Positions 1 to 5,911 of a stretch of DNA of 10,176 bases are shown here, piece after piece; within the stretch, counting starts at the first letter, position 1, and every line of letters starts with the position of its first letter. Under the pieces are notes generated by a model, which was not told where the DNA came from, searched no databases, and saw only the letters and a program-made list of their open reading frames with translations. The stretch lies in contig HF990350.1 of the NCBI GenBank assembly GCA_000432775.1, positions 1 to 10,176 on the forward strand, in the 5' to 3' direction. Made by a program: the position numbers and the translations under genes. Source of the DNA: Alistipes sp. CAG:831 (lineage in GTDB: Bacteria; Bacteroidota; Bacteroidia; Bacteroidales; UBA932).

Positions 1-3000
1 CCCTTTCCGCCAGTGATACAAACAGCCTTAGTATATTCAGTAGATCCATCAGTAAGCACGGTTTTTGTTCTTGACCAAATATATTTCCCATCTTCCCATG
101 TAGGAGCGGTAGTTTGCCATCCGCTTGTTGGTGCTGTCTTGTTGGAAGTGCTTTTAGCATATTCCACATCAACAGAATTTACCCCTACACCATCCTTTCC
201 GTCTTTTCCATCGTAAGGATTGATACGGAAAGGTGTACACCAGTTCTGTATCAGTTTGTCGCTCTCTCCGCTTTTTACTTTGCCTATGTCTGTTGCTGAC
301 AAAGCACCGTTGTAGATCTTCACATCATCATAATAGACGGAAGATCCAAACATATTATCGTCATAAATGGAAAATCCTACTACCTCTTCATTTATGCTGC
401 CTGTCTGCGCAAGCGATCCATTGATGAATACAGAAACCGTCCTGTCATTGAAACGCAAGGCAACATGAAACCAAGTGTTTTTTGATACGTTCAGGCTTTT
501 CTCCACATACTCCCTGCCATTATATCCGTTCAGCATCCACCTTATAAGCGTCTGATCCGTTTTCATCCAGAAGCACAAGGTGAAACTTTGACCGAAAGGC
601 AGATCATAAGGTATCTTGCATTCCCCGTCCTGACTTAGATTCATTGCATACCTGCTACCGTCTTGAATTACGGAAGCACCATTTGATAATGTGGCTTTCA
701 AGCCATCAACACTATCATTCAGCGTGGTAGTTTCTCCGCTGTTTACAGGTATGTACAATGCAAGTTTGTCCGATAGTCCTGATTTCTTAGCCATCGTACA
801 CCACACGTATTCCAAAGTGCCTACAGACGGTATTTCTGTACTCCATCCAGCCGGATTCTCCGCATCGGCATCAAGAGCCGGAGGTGAAACGGTAGATCCG
901 TTTTTGGCATACCTGTATTCATAGTATTCTCCAGTGGTTGCATCGCTACCAGCCGCACCACTTTCACCCTTAATTAAACTCCAAGTGTAATCAGTGGGGT
1001 TGTCACTATCTTTCTGTATGAAGTCCACATATTGCCCAATGTATGCGCCCGGCTCTTCACCGTTGTTTGCAGTGAATGACAAGCCCCCGTTATCGCTATA
1101 CTTGATATGTAGATAGGAAGTCTTTCCATCCTCACCATTTATGCCCGGCAATCCGTCCTCACCATTGAAGCCCTTGAATCTTGCCCATGTGTATTTTTTC
1201 GGATCGTTGCTATCAGCTTGCGTATAGTCCACATAAGTACCTATGTAATCAGACGGAGTTTCGGTCATTTGTGAGGCACTGGTTGGATTTTGCACGGAAG
1301 AGTATTTGATATGGAAATAGCTTGTCTTGCCATCTGCACCCGGAACACCCGGCAAACCATCATCACCCTTAAACTTGCTCCAAACATAATCTTTCGGATT
1401 TGTGCTTTCTGTAGCCGTTTCCTTGTTGGTGGCAATACCTATGTACTTCGTTGAATCTTTCGGTTGCTGGTACATCGGGTTTCCATCGGCATTGTCAGAG
1501 TAGGCAATCCAAGTATAAAGTGTTTTCCCATCCTCTCCCGGTTCTCCTGGAACACCGTCCTTGCCCATAATGTCAGACCACTTATAATCCTTTGGATCGT
1601 TGCTTTCGGTCGCTGTTTCCTTGTTATATGCAAAACCTATGAAGCCTTTTCCAGTAGGGTTGTCAGAGATACCGTTTCCGTTTTCATCATCGGCATACCT
1701 TATCCATGTATATGTGGTTTTTCCGGGTAATCCGTCTTTACCGGGTAAACCATCATCGCCTTTCTGTCCCTGCTGTCCTTTGGCTACAACTTCCCAATAA
1801 GTCGTATTGGTTGGCTTCACTCCCTTTGTGGGGTTGGGGTATATGTATCGGTAGGTGCAAGTTTCCGCACCGTTGCTGTAGCTAACTTCATCGCCTTTGT
1901 AGTACACATAATCATCACGGTATGCGCCACGATACACACCGATAAACGAAACATCGCCCGAATCACTAAGCAAGCGCACATTATGCAAGGTAAGCTGCTT
2001 CTGTGCCGTTACATTCCAGTCTATAGAACTGGTGGCATCGCCTATCCTGAATTTGTTCCCGTCCAGATCCAAATAGCACTCTCCATCACTGGTTACAATA
2101 GTTCCCGTTGTGATAGTCTTTCCGTTGATACGGGTAAATCCGTAAGTGGTTACAAAATCACGGAAATTATCATCAGGATAGAGCGAACTAATGATACCTA
2201 TCTGGAAATAGTAGTTGTTCGGATCTTCGGTAGGCTCAAACTTGTAGGGTGTCTGCGTAACGACAAACACGCCATTCGTTCCAGTCTTGCTACACTTCGC
2301 AAACACATAGTAGCCGCCTTGCTCCGATAGGGTAACGCTCAATTCGCCTAAAGTCCATTGCTTTATGGTGGTTTCGTCTATGGTAAGGTGTGCCAGTATG
2401 CCCGAAGAAGCATCAAACCTGTTGGCATTGCCGTTTACATTGGCTTGCATCACAACTCCGATCAAAACAAACTGCTGGCTCTTTGAGCCAACGGTAAGCA
2501 TATTCGTATCAATGGAATTAGGACGTATGTTTTCCGGGTCAAAATAACCGTCCGTGTCATACACCATATTCCTTAGCTCTTCTGTTGTACGCCATCCCCT
2601 GCGTGCCTTGCTCAAATCTTTCAGTCGGTTTGCTTCTATGATCTTGTTATGCTCAATCACATCTATAACCGTCTGTTGGCTTATGGATATGGTGGTAGTG
2701 TCGGATAGGGTAAGGCTGTAATCGTGATCCACAAGTAAGTTACGGCTTATCTTCTGGATTCTTATGCTCTTCTCCACACCGAAACGCACATCTTTTACTG
2801 GCACATAGTCCCCAACCTTAAAGACGCTGGTTTCGCTATCATCCGGCAAGTTTTCCAGAAAATAGGAACGGTCAAAGGTCAGAGCATACTGCACTCTGGA
2901 CTGTGTACGTGGCTTGAAATCATCATACCCGGCATACCACAGATCTTCTTCTGCATTATCCTCATAGGACTTTGGCAGATTTATATCCGTGATCTTGTAG

Positions 3001-4235
3001 GTATTTCCAACCTCAACACGGAAAGCCTCGCTATCAGTAGTTGGTATTGTAAGCCCTCGTTTATCTGTGAAAGGTATTAGGGTGAATTGCTTTTTAGCGT
3101 GATCATATCCACCATCAGCCTTAACCTCAAACTGTTGCCCGGCAAGCCTACCAGTAATGAAAGTAATCTTTGCCGTAACTCCATTGATAAGATACTTCGT
3201 ACCGTTATCGTCCTTTTCGTTAAGGTCGAAGTCCATAGTATCATCAACGAATGAGTTTATATCATCCTCCACAATAGCCGTTACCACTCCTGTACGCTTC
3301 GGATATATATCATCATATTGTGCGCCATCCTCTTCACTTCCTATTTCCTGTGCCAGTTCCGCATCCTCAATATAACGCTTATTATCATCATCAATGCCTA
3401 TCATTTCACTGTTTGCCGGGATAACCGTACCGTCAGCCAACGTATGCTCATTCTTATTCATACGCTTAGGGTATGGAAGTTGCAAGCGTTCTGAATAGTT
3501 CCTGTAGTCACTTCGTATGTTGGTAGTTCCACCCTCCACCCAAAGACGGGTGATAATGGCTTTATCATCCACCTTTTGATCTTTCAGAGTGAACAGTCCA
3601 CCACCTTTCCCCCACTCGAAATAATCGCTTCCGTTAGGTGGCACTACCTTTGTCCCGAACTTTCCGATATGGATCGTGCGCACACCGTTGTTTTGGGTGA
3701 TACGGAACTCCAGCTTGAAATTATTATCGCTACATAGCGATTGCAAAACCTGTAGGCAGTTCTGCTTTGAGAATGATATTGTGCGTGGCTCTGTGTCCGG
3801 GCAATTCGCTTCATCAAAAGCCCATAATCCCGGATAGTCACGGTTCATGTTGTATATGATCACCTTGACAAAATCCCGAATGGAATAGGTAAGATCAAAA
3901 GTCATGGAAGAAGATTTTCCGCTTTCGTCTGTATTCCTGTATTGGGTTTTCATCAGTTCATACATCACGCCATAGAATACTGCATCATACTGGTAGTATC
4001 TATCCGTTTTCATTTCACGGGTGGCACGTGTGCGGATCGTGTATTCTTCACCGCACACTATGATCTTATCGCCTTTCTCGAAGTCAAGCAATTCAGTGGA
4101 GATAATAGACAACTGTATGTTATCATCCCCCATCAAAGATATGTTCTGCGTTGCCGATTTTACGGTACAGAAAGGATCTCTGCTGAATAGCTGTATAGTA
4201 CCCCCTTTTCGCTTGATTACTTCAATTTCTCCCAT
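1..4235 (-). CDS. Giant phage tail-tip / receptor-binding protein (Tal-like hub with collagen-like and LamG modules), 3' end beyond window
   Basis: This frame is open from an ATG at 4233-4235 to the left edge, giving at least 1411 residues with no stop, so the C-terminus is missing. The ATG is the only plausible start, because an in-frame TAA lies five codons upstream (4248-4250). Residues 1-~240 look like a tail hub/Tal N-terminus: a beta-rich start (LMGDDNIQLS, FEKGDKIIV), then helical DFVKVIIYNMNR and a stretch ending IITRLWVEGGTTNI. Residues ~548-590 (GWRTTEEL, IRPNSIDTNMLTVGS) and ~701-735 (INGKTITTGTI, YLDLDGNKFRIGD) match tail-tip linkers that precede fibre parts. Residues ~765-817 resemble a CBM5/12-type fold (YYKGDEVSY, then TTYWEVVAKG). 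Gly-X-Y repeats occupy 820-838, four tandem modules 838-1098, a LamG-like domain ~1158-1313, and a second Gly-X-Y stretch follows. The likely role is closing the tail tube and binding a surface glycan; the glycan role is inferred. It overlaps the Dit-like gene by 19 nt. No lysin or peptidase motif was seen. Confidence 0.85.
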   Translation of the reverse strand, partial: MGEIEVIKRKGGTIQLFSRDPFCTVKSATQNISLMGDDNIQLSIISTELLDFEKGDKIIVCGEEYTIRTRATREMKTDRYYQYDAVFYGVMYELMKTQYRNTDESGKSSSMTFDLTYSIRDFVKVIIYNMNRDYPGLWAFDEANCPDTEPRTISFSKQNCLQVLQSLCSDNNFKLEFRITQNNGVRTIHIGKFGTKVVPPNGSDYFEWGKGGGLFTLKDQKVDDKAIITRLWVEGGTTNIRSDYRNYSERLQLPYPKRMNKNEHTLADGTVIPANSEMIGIDDDNKRYIEDAELAQEIGSEEDGAQYDDIYPKRTGVVTAIVEDDINSFVDDTMDFDLNEKDDNGTKYLINGVTAKITFITGRLAGQQFEVKADGGYDHAKKQFTLIPFTDKRGLTIPTTDSEAFRVEVGNTYKITDINLPKSYEDNAEEDLWYAGYDDFKPRTQSRVQYALTFDRSYFLENLPDDSETSVFKVGDYVPVKDVRFGVEKSIRIQKISRNLLVDHDYSLTLSDTTTISISQQTVIDVIEHNKIIEANRLKDLSKARRGWRTTEELRNMVYDTDGYFDPENIRPNSIDTNMLTVGSKSQQFVLIGVVMQANVNGNANRFDASSGILAHLTIDETTIKQWTLGELSVTLSEQGGYYVFAKCSKTGTNGVFVVTQTPYKFEPTEDPNNYYFQIGIISSLYPDDNFRDFVTTYGFTRINGKTITTGTIVTSDGECYLDLDGNKFRIGDATSSIDWNVTAQKQLTLHNVRLLSDSGDVSFIGVYRGAYRDDYVYYKGDEVSYSNGAETCTYRYIYPNPTKGVKPTNTTYWEVVAKGQQGQKGDDGLPGKDGLPGKTTYTWIRYADDENGNGISDNPTGKGFIGFAYNKETATESNDPKDYKWSDIMGKDGVPGEPGEDGKTLYTWIAYSDNADGNPMYQQPKDSTKYIGIATNKETATESTNPKDYVWSKFKGDDGLPGVPGADGKTSYFHIKYSSVQNPTSASQMTETPSDYIGTYVDYTQADSNDPKKYTWARFKGFNGEDGLPGINGEDGKTSYLHIKYSDNGGLSFTANNGEEPGAYIGQYVDFIQKDSDNPTDYTWSLIKGESGAAGSDATTGEYYEYRYAKNGSTVSPPALDADAENPAGWSTEIPSVGTLEYVWCTMAKKSGLSDKLALYIPVNSGETTTLNDSVDGLKATLSNGASVIQDGSRYAMNLSQDGECKIPYDLPFGQSFTLCFWMKTDQTLIRWMLNGYNGREYVEKSLNVSKNTWFHVALRFNDRTVSVFINGSLAQTGSINEEVVGFSIYDDNMFGSSVYYDDVKIYNGALSATDIGKVKSGESDKLIQNWCTPFRINPYDGKDGKDGVGVNSVDVEYAKSTSNKTAPTSGWQTTAPTWEDGKYIWSRTKTVLTDGSTEYTKAVCITGGK
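297..764 (-). other. LamG/concanavalin-like domain in the tail-tip protein
   Basis: Residues ~1158-1313 of the tail-tip protein have the order typical of a LamG-like jelly-roll: a GEC turn, PFGQSFTLCFWMKTD strands, a WMLNGYNG turn, NVSKNTWFHVALRF, FINGSLAQTG, and a closing YYDDVKIYNGALSATD. The last motif corresponds to the common 'DevriYnraLs' ending of LamG-3-like domains. These domains usually bind carbohydrate or protein ligands. It sits between two small modules of a third type (residues ~1099-1152 and ~1350-1411), each with a GW-x-T-x-x-P core followed by Y-x-W. The fold call is by motif pattern only. Confidence 0.7.
942..1724 (-). repeat. Four tandem ~65-residue modules with Gly-X-Y linkers inside the tail-tip protein
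   Basis: Four consecutive protein modules each begin with GKT and end in a short collagen-like stretch. Their spans are 1530-1724 (65 residues), 1332-1529 (66), 1128-1331 (68) and 942-1127 (62). The shared core is GKT-x-Y, a WI/HI-x-Y strand, an acidic Asn/Gly-rich loop, IG, then DP-x-x-Y-x-W and KG-x-DG-x-PG. The first two are more like each other (YTWI, NKETATES, PKDY). The last two form a second subtype (HIKYS, a YVD-x-x-Q-x-DS run). The arrangement A-A-B-B suggests successive duplications. The similarity is also visible in DNA, for example around 1588-1645 against 1391-1445. Such modules are common in phage tail-tip and fibre proteins, and their ligand is unknown to me. This is a coding repeat, not a CRISPR or regulatory array. 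Confidence 0.85.
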
Positions 4236-5401
4236 ATTACGATCGCATTAGTGGAAAATTCCTCTATATCCTCAATTACACCGCTAACAATAATGTCATA
4301 TTCCCCGGCTTCTTCGTAGGCGTGTTCCAAAGCAACATCCGTCCCATGCACATTAAATGTATGGCTTCCATCGCCCCAATACACGTTAAGGAACTTCGTG
4401 CTTGTAACGGTTATGGTTGCTTTGCTGTTGGCATTCCCAATATGCCGTAAAACCCTCTTCACTGGCTCACATTCAACCAGCTTCAACGAGAATGTACCAA
4501 CCATAATATCGTTGTTGTAAGTTCCCCAAGTCTTATCCACATCTACATCATCAGGTACATACACTTCATATACCAACGGTTTTGCTTTTCCGTCATACTC
4601 GCATTTCAGGCGCACTGTACCCTCCTTGTCGAATTGTTCCATGAAGAGATTAACCCAGTTTACAAACTCCGATCTGCTGGAAGCCTCTATAAAGCAATCA
4701 AGCGTGATCGTGCGCTCCTTGTACCGTGGTCGCTTCAAGTCAATAACCTTTCCGTGATAGTTATCCCAATCCACTTCCAAACTTTCTTTCCTTTCCAGTC
4801 TGCCAAGAAGCCCGGAAGAAGCGGAAACATACACGCCAAATTCTTTTATGTTCTTTCCGTCTATGTAGTATTCCACATCCGTATTTGCCTGTAGCTTCAT
4901 TACCTCCGTAGGTGTCTTTGCCACATTGAATAAACGCAACTCATCAATGAGTGATTGAGTACCGTTAAGGCTTTCATCATTCAATGATAGACCTTTCGGA
5001 GTGCCGGATATGGTTTCTTTGAATATACGGCTTGTGTTCTGGTAAACCTCGAAAGTGTTGCCGGACTTCACAAAGGCAAAGAAATACCAGTTCTTAGGCA
5101 TTACGTTCACCCACTGCTCCAGATAATTATCCACACCGTCAAAGTTCAAGAGCCAGCCAAGTTTGCTTGTTGCCGGGTACACATAGCAAGACAATGTGAA
5201 ATCGCCGCTGAAAGGGATAGCCTTTTCTGTCTGGCACTCACCAGCACCATTCATAGACAAAGATTTTCCGCTCTTCGCTATTTTGGAGAATGTAGCACCA
5301 TCAGAAAGCGTTGCATCAGCCCTGCTTAATGAAAAATCGTATGCTTTACTGCCGTCTGGATCGTCAAATGGCAAATAGAGGATTAAATTATTGTCTATCA
5401 T
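4217..5401 (-). CDS. Distal tail (Dit)-like protein with N-terminal LamG-like and C-terminal PKD-like domains
   Basis: The product has 394 residues in three recognisable parts. Residues 1-~172 are LamG-like: YLPFDDPDGSKAYDFS opening, IPFSGDFTLSCYVYP, WLLNFDG, MPKNWYFFAFV, and the closing LIDELRLFNVAKTPTEV. Residues ~178-320 resemble a siphovirus Dit core: IKEFGVYVSASSGLLGRLERK, then RYKERTITLDCFIEA, SRSEFVNWVNLFMEQF, and MVGTFSLKLVECEPVKR. That core normally forms the hexameric ring joining the last tube ring to the tip. Residues ~326-394 are PKD-like, with YWGDGS at 341-346, HAY at 360-362 and GEYDIIVSG at 366-374. The ATG follows the upstream TGA by 1 nt; its leader is A-rich without Shine-Dalgarno, common in Bacteroidales. 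Its 3' end overlaps the tail-tip start. The order tape measure - x - Dit - tip supports the call. Sheath, tube and completion proteins are not in view, so tail type is not proven. Confidence 0.8.
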   Translation of the reverse strand: MIDNNLILYLPFDDPDGSKAYDFSLSRADATLSDGATFSKIAKSGKSLSMNGAGECQTEKAIPFSGDFTLSCYVYPATSKLGWLLNFDGVDNYLEQWVNVMPKNWYFFAFVKSGNTFEVYQNTSRIFKETISGTPKGLSLNDESLNGTQSLIDELRLFNVAKTPTEVMKLQANTDVEYYIDGKNIKEFGVYVSASSGLLGRLERKESLEVDWDNYHGKVIDLKRPRYKERTITLDCFIEASSRSEFVNWVNLFMEQFDKEGTVRLKCEYDGKAKPLVYEVYVPDDVDVDKTWGTYNNDIMVGTFSLKLVECEPVKRVLRHIGNANSKATITVTSTKFLNVYWGDGSHTFNVHGTDVALEHAYEEAGEYDIIVSGVIEDIEEFSTNAIVIWEKLK

Positions 5402-5402
5402 A

Positions 5403-5909
5403 TCAATAAGTATTTTTATTTGTTCGTATTATTTTTACCTTTCCACCAACTGTTTCAACGGTTGCATTACCGTACACATTAACCAGTACCTCCGCATCAC
5501 CGCCAGCCACAGCGATAGCAAGGTATGAGTTATCGAATATGTCAATGGTTACAATAGCATGATCGCCAACATTCACAGAGGCTTTGGAGTTGTGACGGAT
5601 ATAGATGTTTGAAACAGCAAACCCGTCATACTCCAACATCGCTTTGCAGTCACCGTTTAACACTACATCTTTCCTGTTTTTCTCCACAACTTCATCATCC
5701 ACATACACACCGTAATCCTCACACTTCCCTTTGAAGTTCGTGCGTAGGAAGTCCAGTGTTGGATAATCATTCTTTATACAGAAGTCTATCCCCCGTATAT
5801 ACAATTCAGCAAGGGAATCCACGCCCAAATCCGGTTTGAGCTTCATTTGCCATAAACGGCACAATCCCTTTGCTATTCCATCCTGCTTGATTTGGTGTAC
5901 CAGTTCCAT
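5403..5909 (-). CDS. Tail-module protein of unknown function, helical N-terminus and beta-solenoid-like C-terminus
   Basis: This gene encodes 168 residues between the tape measure and the Dit-like protein, starting 2 nt after one stop and ending 1 nt before the next ATG. Residues 1-~60 are predicted helical and end in a conserved-looking stretch (SLAELYIRGIDFCIKNDYP, then LDFLRTNFKG). Residues ~82-162 alternate short hydrophobic strands with turns of Gly, Asn and Asp in steps of roughly 7-10 residues (SKASVNVGDHAIVTIDIFDN, then YLAIAVAGGDAEVLVNVYGN, then ATVETVGGKVKIIR). This pattern suggests a small right-handed beta-solenoid. There is no signal peptide, membrane segment or catalytic motif. 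I recognise the style from Bacteroides prophage tail loci but know no function. Position suggests a tail-tip structural or assembly part; a tape-measure chaperone is less likely because those usually precede the tape measure. It is confident as a gene and unknown in role. Confidence 0.88.
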   Translation of the reverse strand: MELVHQIKQDGIAKGLCRLWQMKLKPDLGVDSLAELYIRGIDFCIKNDYPTLDFLRTNFKGKCEDYGVYVDDEVVEKNRKDVVLNGDCKAMLEYDGFAVSNIYIRHNSKASVNVGDHAIVTIDIFDNSYLAIAVAGGDAEVLVNVYGNATVETVGGKVKIIRTNKNTY

Positions 5910-5911
5910 AA

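Noticed and set aside
942..1724. Regularly spaced repeats as a possible CRISPR array
   Set aside because: The repeat unit is ~195 nt, imperfect and in frame, and it encodes protein modules with Gly-X-Y linkers. There are no short exact repeats with unique spacers.
1..4235. Diversity-generating retroelement target in the tail-tip protein
   Set aside because: Some Bacteroides phages diversify tail fibres this way, but no C-type lectin-like ending, template repeat or reverse transcriptase is visible. The protein's C-terminus is outside the window, so the question stays open.
4237..4248. Three-codon mini-ORF (ATG CGA TCG TAA) on the minus strand just before the tail-tip ATG
   Set aside because: It is inside the Dit-like coding region and too short to support as a regulatory leader from sequence alone.
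13..4251. Many plus-strand open frames of 60-115 codons
   Set aside because: All are antisense to the continuous minus-strand tail-tip frame, which has clear domain content. None shows coding character.
5395..5440. AT-rich stretch near the 168-residue gene's 3' end as a promoter or terminator
   Set aside because: It is coding sequence (ending KNTY) directly before the next start, with no clear -7/-33 Bacteroides promoter pair and no hairpin with a T-run.
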